Assembly: GCF_036959255.1 (NCBI RefSeq)
Contig: NZ_JAWMTI010000005.1
Location: forward strand, 248,001 to 312,000
Direction of reading: 5' to 3'
DNA length: 64,000 nt
From: Olivibacter sp036959255
Lineage (GTDB): Bacteria > Bacteroidota > Bacteroidia > Sphingobacteriales > Sphingobacteriaceae
Below, in pieces: positions 34,680-43,148 of this stretch (its first letter is position 1; every line of letters begins with the position of its first letter). Below the pieces are notes generated by a model. That model saw only the letters and a list, made by a program, of their open reading frames with translations. It was not told the DNA's origin and made no database searches. Both the position numbers and the translations under genes were made by a program.

Positions 34680-35999
34680 TCACTGTTTTACCGAAAGCGG
34701 CTTCATGCCGCTTTTGTTTTTTAAGCTTGTATATAATTCTGTATATTGGCTAGCATTCTCTGTTATACTGAATTTAGCGGCGTACTCTTTTGTATGCGCC
34801 GCCTTGTCAGCCAAAAGATTTTTATTTTGCAAAATCTCACTCAAAATCGAAGATAGTCCATTCGTGTCTTCGAAGTTAAAGAGCCACGATACACTGCTGT
34901 TATGAAGCTCCGTAAGGCCTCCCCTAGAGGCCATACAAACAGGAACTCCAAAAGAAAAAGACTCTATGACTACACGTCCGAAAGGTTCATTCCAAATCGA
35001 TGGCACCACCGTTAATTGAACTTCTTTATAAAAATCAGCGGGCTTGACTTTACCCAAAAATCGATAGCTAACTCCTCTCAATTGTTGTTTCAGATAAGCG
35101 ATGTACTCTTCCTCCCCTTCGCCTGCTAGCAATAATTCAAATGAAGTACAAGGGACTTTTTCAGCCAGCTTACCAGCTTCAGTTACCAAATACTCGACAC
35201 CTTTGTCCTTAGCTATTCGCCCCATGTATCCGATACGGAGAACTTCCTCTGATTTTTCACTATTCGAGGTTGATGGAAGTTTAACGGCATTGTAAATCAC
35301 TTCAAAACGTGGAGATTCTTTGGCATTCATTTTTTCCTGATGTTTATTTACTGTAAATTGACTAACGCCAACCATTACATCAGGTTGATCAAGCAACCAT
35401 TTTTTTGCTACATGAGTAAGCTTGCAGCTCTTACAGATACCGTCGCAATTTTTCGTTCCATCGAACATATTACATTTATGACACAAAAGGTAATAGTCAC
35501 GAAGCGTATGAACCAAAGGTAGCTTTAAGCGTTTTATCGTTAGCCAGATTGCCGGGGAAAATCCCATCACATTATTCGTATGTACTACATCTGGTTTTAT
35601 CCGTTTAAGAATATGAGATAGCTTAAAATGATAAAAGGGATTCAAGGAATCTACAAGCAGCCAGATAATGGTTACAAAAAAATTATGCTTTTTATTGTCA
35701 TAGACGGAAGAAATATTTTTAGCTACAAACCGAATGATAATCACACCGTTGATTCTCGTCACTTCTTCTTTTTGTCCGATTGTAAACACATAAACTTTGT
35801 GGCCATTTCGAACTAACTCTTCAGCAAGAAGTTGCACCGACACTTCCGCTCCACCAACAAGCTTCGGGTAATAAAAAGTATTAAATAAAACGATTTTCAT
35901 TCTTCTGTTCTTCGTTGGCTCGTTTATATAGCCTCTTTTTAAGGTTTGGTCTATCTCCTCGTCAAGCAGACCCAGAACTCTGTTGGCAAAAAATAACAT
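34680..35999 (-). CDS. Glycosyltransferase family 4
   Basis: A 439-residue GT-B enzyme. ATG 35999 comes 8 bases after the preceding stop, but most GT4 proteins begin like the internal Met at 35900 (MKIVLFNTFYYPKLVGGAEV), so the 33-residue N-terminal extension may not be translated. The donor domain shows IGYMGRIAKDKGVEYLV, PSIWNEPFGRVVIESFSFG with the E-x7-E motif, and a Cys-rich loop (CHKCNMFDGTKNCDGICKSC) that may bind metal. It belongs to the run GT4, acetyltransferase, GT4, glycosidase on the minus strand. It transfers a sugar in the cytoplasm, identity unknown. Its 3' end holds the terminator of the convergent gene. Confidence 0.92.
   Translation of the reverse strand: MLFFANRVLGLLDEEIDQTLKRGYINEPTKNRRMKIVLFNTFYYPKLVGGAEVSVQLLAEELVRNGHKVYVFTIGQKEEVTRINGVIIIRFVAKNISSVYDNKKHNFFVTIIWLLVDSLNPFYHFKLSHILKRIKPDVVHTNNVMGFSPAIWLTIKRLKLPLVHTLRDYYLLCHKCNMFDGTKNCDGICKSCKLTHVAKKWLLDQPDVMVGVSQFTVNKHQEKMNAKESPRFEVIYNAVKLPSTSNSEKSEEVLRIGYMGRIAKDKGVEYLVTEAGKLAEKVPCTSFELLLAGEGEEEYIAYLKQQLRGVSYRFLGKVKPADFYKEVQLTVVPSIWNEPFGRVVIESFSFGVPVCMASRGGLTELHNSSVSWLFNFEDTNGLSSILSEILQNKNLLADKAAHTKEYAAKFSITENASQYTELYTSLKNKSGMKPLSVKQ
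34694..34720 (+). terminator. Terminator of glycosidase gene, inside the 3' end of the GT4 gene
   Basis: AAAGCGGC / GCCGCTTT with a 5-base loop, followed by TGTTTTTT on the plus strand. It begins 30 bases after the glycosidase stop and falls within the last 12 codons of the convergent GT4 gene. Confidence 0.85.
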
Positions 36000-36007
36000 G
36001 ATTAAAA

Positions 36008-36559
36008 TCAGCTAACGATATCTTTCCGAAGACTTTTTATCAGATAAGAAGATTTTGATATCTTTATTATAGATGCTTCTTGCAAGCTTTCCGTCACGAC
36101 ACAGTTTGCTCCCACAACGCTTTCGGCCCCAATCGAAACAGGGCCTAATAACTTAGCACCAGCTCCAATAACGCACCTTCTTCCAATGCTTGGAAAACCA
36201 TCTCCTTCAGGGGGGTATTTTCCCTGTGTTTTCCGACCAAGCGTAACCCCGTGATACAAGACCGTACCGCTGGCGATCGAGCTGCCTTCACCAATTACCA
36301 AACCAACACCATGTATAATGATAACTCCTCCCTGGATATTTGCCTTATAGTCGATATCTATCGAATAGATTATTTGGACGATTCTAGTAAGAATCAGCGG
36401 TAATAAAGGTATTTTTATTCTATAAAGCCAATTTGATAACCTGTAAATAAATAAGGCATGAAACCCCCTGTTGGCAACGATAGCCAAAACAGGATTCATT
36501 TCATATTGAATTCTTAGCTCCTTAATATCGCACCAAGCGCTCTTTAACCATGTCTTCAT
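36008..36559 (-). CDS. Serine acetyltransferase-like (left-handed beta-helix) O-acetyltransferase
   Basis: A 183-residue enzyme of the CysE/WcaB-type hexapeptide family. The N-terminal helical part is short, followed by imperfect hexapeptide turns (IHGVGLVIGEGSSIASGTVL, GVTLGRKTQGK, GRRCVIGAGAKLLGPVSIG) and the His of YHGVTLG as likely catalytic base. It overlaps the upstream GT4 stop by four bases (36556-36559), so the two are coupled. In an EPS locus such a protein usually acetylates a sugar of the repeat unit, more likely than serine. It is cytoplasmic and acetyl-CoA dependent. Confidence 0.9.
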   Translation of the reverse strand: MKTWLKSAWCDIKELRIQYEMNPVLAIVANRGFHALFIYRLSNWLYRIKIPLLPLILTRIVQIIYSIDIDYKANIQGGVIIIHGVGLVIGEGSSIASGTVLYHGVTLGRKTQGKYPPEGDGFPSIGRRCVIGAGAKLLGPVSIGAESVVGANCVVTESLQEASIIKISKSSYLIKSLRKDIVS

Positions 36560-37617
36560 GCCTGATTAATTACGTTCAATAGCGCATAACTTGACTTTTC
36601 CCAACTGAAATCCTTACTTCTTGTGATATTTTCATCAATTAACTTATGCATCTCATCCTCTTGGGTATGTTGAAATCGTTCAACAGCGGCACTAAGGCTT
36701 TCAGTGGAATAAGGATCAAAATAAAATGCACCCTCTTCTGCAATTTCTCTATAAACCTCAAGGTTCGAAAGAATAAGTGGACATCCGCTAGCCATAGCCT
36801 CCACAACGGGAATACCAAAGCCTTCATAAAAAGAAGGATTAATCATTGCTTTTGCCCGCCGATAGAGGGCGGCCAGCTCATCATCATTGCAGTTGTCCAA
36901 CACCTTTACGTTTGAGGGAATTTGGAAATTAACTTCATTGAAACTTTTAATTTTCGCACCAACAATCACCAGTTTTTGATGTGATTGCTCTGGCTTTGAA
37001 AAAAAATCGATTATTAAATTGATATTTTTCCTCGGATCCATTGAACCGACGAACAAAAAAAAGTCATCCTTACTATAGCTGATATTGCTCGTTGACACCG
37101 CATTGAATTTATCAGCGGGAGCATTATACACCACAGAAACGTCCTCGTACTTTATTCCCAATTGTTCTGTTATCTGCCTCTTTGAAAACTCGCTGACTGT
37201 AATCAAACGTTTTGCTCTTTTTGCCAACCTAGGAATCATAATTCTATAATACCTGGCAAAAGACTTGGTGAACCACGAAGGGTTAACAGCATAAGACATG
37301 TCATGTATACATAAGATCTGATTTTTATCGTATAAGGTTCCAATGTTGCAAAGACTTAGTAAAACATAGTTTTTTTGTTTCTTCAAATAAGCTGGAAGAC
37401 TAAAATGTTCCCATAAGAGTCGCGATTTGTATCCACGAACCTCCTTAATTAATACTTCAGGAAAGGGGTTGGATGCAAACGGCATATGCGGAGGGACAAG
37501 GATTTCAACATCTTCACCAAATTCAATCAGCTTTTTTACAATCTCAATTGCATATCGATGAACTCCTGTTACCCGATGGGCGAGAAACTTACCGTTCACA
37601 TATATTTTCTTCTTCAT
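36556..37617 (-). CDS. Glycosyltransferase family 4
   Basis: A 353-residue GT-B glycosyltransferase. It opens KKIYVNGKFLAHRVTGVHRYA, a loop typical for GT4 mannosyl- and rhamnosyltransferase-like proteins. Then come HDMSYAVNPSWFTKSFA, LFVGSMDPRKNINLII and NPSFYEGFGIPVVEAMASG, with the E-x7-E donor motif. Start ATG 37617 lies 24 bases after the glycosidase stop, and the stop overlaps the acetyltransferase gene. It is cytoplasmic and acts in repeat-unit synthesis. Confidence 0.93.
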   Translation of the reverse strand: MKKKIYVNGKFLAHRVTGVHRYAIEIVKKLIEFGEDVEILVPPHMPFASNPFPEVLIKEVRGYKSRLLWEHFSLPAYLKKQKNYVLLSLCNIGTLYDKNQILCIHDMSYAVNPSWFTKSFARYYRIMIPRLAKRAKRLITVSEFSKRQITEQLGIKYEDVSVVYNAPADKFNAVSTSNISYSKDDFFLFVGSMDPRKNINLIIDFFSKPEQSHQKLVIVGAKIKSFNEVNFQIPSNVKVLDNCNDDELAALYRRAKAMINPSFYEGFGIPVVEAMASGCPLILSNLEVYREIAEEGAFYFDPYSTESLSAAVERFQHTQEDEMHKLIDENITRSKDFSWEKSSYALLNVINQA

Positions 37618-37641
37618 ACTTTTTACGTAACCGTATTAATG

Positions 37642-38649
37642 TTATTTGTGCGTGTTAATGAACTCTTTAAACGTAAAATAGATAGGTTTTTTTTTGTACT
37701 CTCCCGCGTCCAAATAAATCAGTCCATAGCTCATCTCATCGGGGTACATTTTTAAGTTTGGTTGATCCAGCAGTTCGTATATAAAAAACCCCCTCACCAC
37801 TTTTTGATCGACGATACGTTGCAGGCTATTTTTGAGGTAGTCATTCTGTTTAACGAAAGAGATATTCTTGCTTCCTCGATGGGTATTGAACTCGGTTATC
37901 CAAATTTCCTTTTTATAACGATCTGCAATCTTTGGCAGGAAATTACCATACGGAGCAGCAGTTTTGGTTATATCCCCCATATTTGAATACCAATGATAGC
38001 CGATAATATCATACTTAATTCGGTACCGTTTTAAAATGTCTAAATAATACCAATGAACCCAAGTCAGCGACATGCTGACCTTTAGCGTAGGTTTTATATT
38101 TTTCATGCCATCTACGATGCCGGCCAGCATCCACATTTGCTTACCAATTAATTGTGTTTGGTAATGGCTAGCTTTCGTTCCATCATTCTTTGCATTTTTC
38201 TTCATCAACTTTAAATCCCATTCGTTACCGACTTCTAAAACGTCAACATCACTTCCATATCGATTTATAAATTTTTCACCTAAGGCGAAATACTGATTAT
38301 AAATAGAGATAGAATCTTGGGCTGAACGATCAACACCACTAGGGAATAAAGCCAACATAGGTTTGATTCCTGAAGCTTTTAATTTTGCTAAAAGTTCCAA
38401 AAAATAAGTGTCGTTTCTAGCTTTTCCTTCCGAGTTTATAGGAACATCAATCCGATAATAATTAACACCTAAATCCTTTAGCCATTGAATTTGATTATCG
38501 AGCGTTTTGTATTTATACTCCTGCTGAGTAAGTGGATGTCCATTGACACCCCAAACAAATTCAACATCGTTTTGAGCACGAAGCTGACAACAGGGAGAAA
38601 AAATAAAAAAAAAGCTAAAGACGAATATTTTAAGAAAATTGCTCATCAT
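37642..38649 (-). CDS. Secreted TIM-barrel glycosidase (clan GH-A-like), copy 2
   Basis: A 335-residue protein with an N-terminal signal peptide ending near QLRAQ; unlike copy 1 the Cys pair at 20-21 has no proper lipobox. The barrel opens FVWGVNGHPLTQQEY, has VLEVGNEWD with Glu143 as acid/base and IWITEFNTH with Glu253 as nucleophile. It shares the GVNGHPL opening and active-site layout of the lipoprotein at 33624-34664. It overlaps the polymerase gene by 20 bases, so it is embedded in the EPS operon. This makes polymer trimming or length control, in the manner of PslG, the best guess. Confidence 0.86.
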   Translation of the reverse strand: MMSNFLKIFVFSFFFIFSPCCQLRAQNDVEFVWGVNGHPLTQQEYKYKTLDNQIQWLKDLGVNYYRIDVPINSEGKARNDTYFLELLAKLKASGIKPMLALFPSGVDRSAQDSISIYNQYFALGEKFINRYGSDVDVLEVGNEWDLKLMKKNAKNDGTKASHYQTQLIGKQMWMLAGIVDGMKNIKPTLKVSMSLTWVHWYYLDILKRYRIKYDIIGYHWYSNMGDITKTAAPYGNFLPKIADRYKKEIWITEFNTHRGSKNISFVKQNDYLKNSLQRIVDQKVVRGFFIYELLDQPNLKMYPDEMSYGLIYLDAGEYKKKPIYFTFKEFINTHK

Positions 38650-39973
38650 CGGTTATTTCCCTACTTTTATTAACAAGCACGTGCCAAAGTGCTAAATAAA
38701 TCCACATGGAAGGATATCCGAACTCAGGTACAGTGAGCATAAGGATGAGAAAGAGCCCTCCAAGGCCTAAAAAGTAACAAGTATGTGTATCCTTGTCCAT
38801 TGTTCTCGTTTTAAACAAATTCGCAAAGAAGAAGGCGCTAAAGACAATCAACCCGATTAGACCGCAATTAACGAGTAAAGTAGTTAAAAAGTCTGTTGAT
38901 CTGATATATCCAAATCCGATCCCAAACAATTGATGCCCTGCATCAGAGTCGACCCAGTAGTCATAATGACGCATAATCCATCCCGATCTACTTTGTTTTG
39001 ATCCGCTATTACCACTTAACTTACTAGAAAATACCGTTTCATAAACACCCTCTATTTTTTCGCGAACGGGGTCTATTTGAAGCGCAAAAAGGAAAATCAG
39101 TACAAGCCCCAGGAGGTAGAATAATTTCTGGTATTTCTTTTTATAGATAAACCAACCTAATTGAAAAATAACGATCGCTCCGTACGCTGTAGTAGAAAAC
39201 GTTAAGAACAAACATCCTAGTAAAAGAATGTTATCGAATTTGTTTTTCAGTACGTGGGTTAAGGCCCAAAATGGGAAAACCGTAAAAGCAAACATCGATG
39301 GTTCGCCCGTTAGACTCTTCATACGAAGCACGTTGAAGCCTGCAACATTCATCATTTGCGATAAGGAGCCAGATCCTTCTTCACTGGAAAAGGTTCTATT
39401 TGTTAAGAAGTCGCCAGTCGTCCCAGTGATTTGATAAAACAAAATTTCGTACAGGCCATAAGCGCAAAGTATCCGAAGCCCATAGTAAACGTATTTGATT
39501 ACCGATTTGTCTGAATAATATTTTACAAATAGATAGATCAGAAACGACATTGCAAGGTACATTGCTTGCGTAATGTGTGTCGAACGAAAAAAAGATTGCA
39601 ACAAATTACCTCTGGTGACTAAAAGAAGTTGATCACTTAATTTCAGATCAAAAGCAAGGTTCAGTGACTGAGAAACCAAACTGAAAAACAAAAAAATCAG
39701 ACCGAATGCGACAAAATCTCTAAAAAAAGAATTTTTACGCGTATTCTCTGGAATGATAATGAGTAGTCCAAATAATAACGCAGCCAAAACTGTCGTAATA
39801 GTAGTACCTTGTACTGAAGGTACCACTAAAAACGATGTAATGGGGAAAAATAGCATCATGAAGTTGACGTAACGGTTAAAAAAAACCATTGTATCTGACG
39901 TCTTCTCCAATTGATAATCTGCTACCAACATAACACTCTCTTTATCGCTTATTTTTTGAACGTCCTTTTCCAA
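38630..39973 (-). CDS. O-antigen ligase/polymerase-like membrane protein (Wzy-type)
   Basis: A 447-residue polytopic protein with about eleven hydrophobic segments and a large external loop near residues 310-350 (SNSGSKQSRSGWIMRHYDYW) that carries the Arg/His typical of O-antigen polymerases. TGEPSMFAFTVFP and LFGIGFGYIRSTD are further recognisable patches. Its start overlaps the tyrosine-kinase gene by 25 bases and its stop overlaps the glycosidase gene by 20 bases, as expected of one transcript. It probably links repeat units at the outer face of the inner membrane. Primary-sequence conservation is low in this family, so polymerase versus ligase is not settled. Confidence 0.8.
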   Translation of the reverse strand: MEKDVQKISDKESVMLVADYQLEKTSDTMVFFNRYVNFMMLFFPITSFLVVPSVQGTTITTVLAALLFGLLIIIPENTRKNSFFRDFVAFGLIFLFFSLVSQSLNLAFDLKLSDQLLLVTRGNLLQSFFRSTHITQAMYLAMSFLIYLFVKYYSDKSVIKYVYYGLRILCAYGLYEILFYQITGTTGDFLTNRTFSSEEGSGSLSQMMNVAGFNVLRMKSLTGEPSMFAFTVFPFWALTHVLKNKFDNILLLGCLFLTFSTTAYGAIVIFQLGWFIYKKKYQKLFYLLGLVLIFLFALQIDPVREKIEGVYETVFSSKLSGNSGSKQSRSGWIMRHYDYWVDSDAGHQLFGIGFGYIRSTDFLTTLLVNCGLIGLIVFSAFFFANLFKTRTMDKDTHTCYFLGLGGLFLILMLTVPEFGYPSMWIYLALWHVLVNKSREITDDEQFS

Positions 39974-42309
39974 ATAGATTTATTTGGGGATTCCTCGTGA
40001 TCGTAACCATAGCCGTATCCATAAGTCTGGTATCCAGAATAACGCATATCTACATCATTGACAACTAAGTACATATCACCAAGTTTATTCTTTCTTTTCA
40101 GCTCATTAATAAATTCAATCTGCTCCTTTTTAGTGTAGTTATGTCGGCATACATATACAGTCATCTCTACATATTGCTGGATAATCATAGCATCAGACAC
40201 AAGTCCTACAGGAGGAGAATCAACAATAATGTAGTCAAATTTTTCGCGCAGTTCACTAAAAATATCTGTCACTTTATTTTCCAAAAGAAGCTCGGATGGA
40301 TTGTCTACACGTGTGCCAGCTGACAATAAATAACAATTGCTATGCGGTTGACCTTGGATAATCACATCATCCAACTGTTGTCTTCCAAGAACTACATCCG
40401 AGAACCCGGCAGTCGATTCTGTTATCCCCATCATTTGCGCCAATTTTGGCTTTCTTAAATCAAGTTCAACAAAAACAACCTTCTTTCCAGTTAAAGACAG
40501 TGCATTTCCGAGGTTTAACGACATGAACGTTTTGCCTTCACCATTCACACTAGAAGTAACCATCAGGGTCTTAGATGCCTTCGATTGTAATGCATAATAG
40601 AGATTGGTTCTCAAACTCCTGAATCCTTCTGATAAGACTGTGTTTGGCATTCCTCTACCGATCGCAAGTGTCTGAGGAGACGCATTATGAGCAATTTTTC
40701 CAATAATCTCAATGTCAGTATATCGCTCGATATCAGATTCAGAATTCAACTTGGTTCTAATAAGCTCTCTTCCATTTATAAAGCCAAATGGCACAATTAA
40801 TCCTAACAAACCGGCCATTATATAGATAATACTAGGTACAGGTTTAACCGGACCATTTGTACTTTTTGCTGCATCAACGATTTTGGCGGATTGGGCATTA
40901 GCAGATTTTGCAATGGTTGCTTCCTCTCTTTTTTGCAGTAAGTAGACATACAACTGTTGTTTTAGCTCCTGTTGCCTGCTAAAATTGACGAATGCACGTT
41001 CGCGTGCCGGCACCTTGCTAATCTGACTATTATAACCACTGTTTTGTCTCCCTAGCTCAGAACTGGTCAACTGCAGCTCCTTTCTGTATGAGCTTATATT
41101 TTGAAGCAAATTAGTACGTTCAGATGCAATCTGACTTTTTAAATTTTGCAACACAGGGTTTGAGTCGGTATACGATAATTTCTTTTTCTCATAATCCTGA
41201 ATTAGCGCATTATATTGATTTAAAGAAGATGCAAACGACGAATTCTGAATAACTGTTGAACTAGGAATACGTTGGTTCTGCGGATTTTTCACATAGGTTT
41301 CAAGTTCACCCATTACTTTAAGCTGCGCTTCTTGTTCCTTTAATCTATTATAATATTCATTCGCATTACCCACTAGCAATCTTGATTGCTCCGATAAATC
41401 AGTTATCCTATTGCTACTCCTGAAGCTTTCCAATTGCGCTTCAACATCGTTTAGTTCAGAAGCGACCAGCGCCAAGCGATCATCTATAAAGACAAGCAAA
41501 CTATCAGCGATTCGAATTTTTTCATCTCGATTATCCACCAGATAACGCTCCATTAAGCTTTGAAGAATCTGTTCGCCACGCTTGGGATGCGGATAATAGA
41601 GTTGTAAGTTTACGGTTGTTGCTTGCTTATCACTTAGCTCAACAGTATAACTTGACAGTAGATTGCTGATTGCTGTGTTTTCGGACACCACATTGATCAA
41701 AAACTTTCGTCCCAATGGTAATTTTTGAATAGTTGGCTGCAGTGTTAAATCGTATTGAGAGGTTTGCACGGTCTCATTTAGCCCGACTGTCTTCTCCATT
41801 TGTTCTTCCTCGCTTGAAACACGAACTTTATTTCCCGGTAAAAATTCGATTTCAAAATTCCGTTCTTTGATCGAGTCCGTTTTAAAACTAGCAAGCGATG
41901 CATCAAAAGGGGCCCGATCATATAGTTCTACGAATTTCGGACCATCTTTCTCTCCGATTTTTATGTTAAGCTTTAACTCTTTGATAACTTCCCCAGCAAG
42001 TTTTCGTGAGGTAAGTACATCTAGCTCATTTAATACATTCTCACTCGGTTTCAATAATGCAGAAAGTCCATTATCATTAGCAAATGTAGTAACAGCCTTG
42101 CTCTCAGCCATGTTTTTTTGATCTTTCAACATGATAATACTCGAAACCAAATATTGAGGTGTTGTGTATTTCAGGTAAAGAAAAGCTAGACCTACAAAAA
42201 TCACCACACTTAAAATGAAAGCTTTCCAATAACTTAATGTCCGTAAAATGAATGATTTTATACCTTTATCATTTTCCATGCCACTTGGGGTTTTAATATA
42301 CATATTCAT
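39949..42309 (-). CDS. Wzc-type chain-length regulator with tyrosine autokinase
   Basis: A 786-residue two-domain protein. The N-terminal Wzz-like domain has TM1 near residues 30-50, a long coiled-coil periplasmic region (about 250-470), and TM2 near 495-515. The C-terminal BY-kinase has Walker A SSVNGEGKTF (Lys593), Walker A' VFVELDLRKP and Walker B YIIVDSPPVG. A tyrosine-rich tail follows near the C-terminus (YQTYGYGYGYD), the expected autophosphorylation cluster. It controls polymer length and export together with the outer-membrane lipoprotein upstream. No Wzb-type phosphatase is visible in the window. It starts 14 bases after the export lipoprotein. Confidence 0.95.
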   Translation of the reverse strand: MNMYIKTPSGMENDKGIKSFILRTLSYWKAFILSVVIFVGLAFLYLKYTTPQYLVSSIIMLKDQKNMAESKAVTTFANDNGLSALLKPSENVLNELDVLTSRKLAGEVIKELKLNIKIGEKDGPKFVELYDRAPFDASLASFKTDSIKERNFEIEFLPGNKVRVSSEEEQMEKTVGLNETVQTSQYDLTLQPTIQKLPLGRKFLINVVSENTAISNLLSSYTVELSDKQATTVNLQLYYPHPKRGEQILQSLMERYLVDNRDEKIRIADSLLVFIDDRLALVASELNDVEAQLESFRSSNRITDLSEQSRLLVGNANEYYNRLKEQEAQLKVMGELETYVKNPQNQRIPSSTVIQNSSFASSLNQYNALIQDYEKKKLSYTDSNPVLQNLKSQIASERTNLLQNISSYRKELQLTSSELGRQNSGYNSQISKVPARERAFVNFSRQQELKQQLYVYLLQKREEATIAKSANAQSAKIVDAAKSTNGPVKPVPSIIYIMAGLLGLIVPFGFINGRELIRTKLNSESDIERYTDIEIIGKIAHNASPQTLAIGRGMPNTVLSEGFRSLRTNLYYALQSKASKTLMVTSSVNGEGKTFMSLNLGNALSLTGKKVVFVELDLRKPKLAQMMGITESTAGFSDVVLGRQQLDDVIIQGQPHSNCYLLSAGTRVDNPSELLLENKVTDIFSELREKFDYIIVDSPPVGLVSDAMIIQQYVEMTVYVCRHNYTKKEQIEFINELKRKNKLGDMYLVVNDVDMRYSGYQTYGYGYGYDHEESPNKSIWKRTFKK

Positions 42310-42323
42310 TATAGACTCAATAC

Positions 42324-43130
42324 TTAGCGCCAGATCGCGATACCAAGGGAAATCAGCGAAATAAGAACACTTAGATACCTCGTAGAAGCTGTATCAGCAT
42401 TTAAAAGTTTTGACTTAGCCGGCTCAACATAAACCACATCGTTTTGCTTCAAATAGAAATAAGGTGATTCAAAAATTTCTTTTGAAGTCAAGTCCATTTT
42501 TACAGCTACAGCTTTCCCCTGTTCATCTCGTCGTATGAGCATCACATTATTCCTTTTACCAAACATGGTTAAATCACCCGCGAATGCGACCGCATCTAAA
42601 ACAGATGTTCTTTGATTAGGAATTACGAACATGCCAGGATTTTTGACTTCCCCCAGAACGGACATTCTGAAGTTGGCAAAACGCATACTAACAGTCGCAC
42701 CTTTAAAAAATTCTTCTGCACGTTCTCTTACTTTGGCAATTGCCTCTGTCATTGTCAATCCAGCAACCTTGATATTCCCCAAAACCGGGATATCAACGGT
42801 TCCATCGTGCGCTACCATATAACCAGTTATCATCTGATTCGTTCCACTCGTGCTAATATTACGTGCAATTCCCGGGGTTACATTATTCCCGTTGTTGATA
42901 GCTTCCGAAGCTTCCAAATCAACCGTATTGATTCGAATATTTAACACATCGTCTGATTGGATCTTTACTTCTTCGAATTTTGTCATGTTAAACTCTGTTC
43001 CTGTCTTCACCTGCGGCATATCTTGAAAATATTTGAGTTTTTTAGAGCTGGAACACGATGCCACAAGAAAGGCACTTAATAAAACAAGTAGTTTTAACTT
43101 ATTTGCTTTTGTTTTCATATAAGATTTCAT
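42324..43130 (-). CDS. Polysaccharide export lipoprotein (Wza-like)
   Basis: A 268-residue outer-membrane lipoprotein with signal and lipobox LVASC, then an export domain (KIQSDDVLNIRINTVD) and soluble ligand-binding beta-grasp repeats (GTVDIPVLGNIKVAGLTM; MSVLGEVKNPGMFVIPNQ). A short C-terminal hydrophobic segment (LSVLISLISLGIAIW) ends the protein, which is shorter than E. coli Wza. It forms the secretion channel with the Wzc-type kinase gene just downstream. It starts 18 bases after the GT56-like gene. Confidence 0.95.
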   Translation of the reverse strand: MKSYMKTKANKLKLLVLLSAFLVASCSSSKKLKYFQDMPQVKTGTEFNMTKFEEVKIQSDDVLNIRINTVDLEASEAINNGNNVTPGIARNISTSGTNQMITGYMVAHDGTVDIPVLGNIKVAGLTMTEAIAKVRERAEEFFKGATVSMRFANFRMSVLGEVKNPGMFVIPNQRTSVLDAVAFAGDLTMFGKRNNVMLIRRDEQGKAVAVKMDLTSKEIFESPYFYLKQNDVVYVEPAKSKLLNADTASTRYLSVLISLISLGIAIWR

Positions 43131-43148
43131 TTTTATAGGTAGAATATA

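Noticed and set aside
42612..42944. 110-codon frame antisense to the export lipoprotein gene
   Set aside because: Shadow of a clear Wza-like gene, rich in His and Ser, with no family sign.
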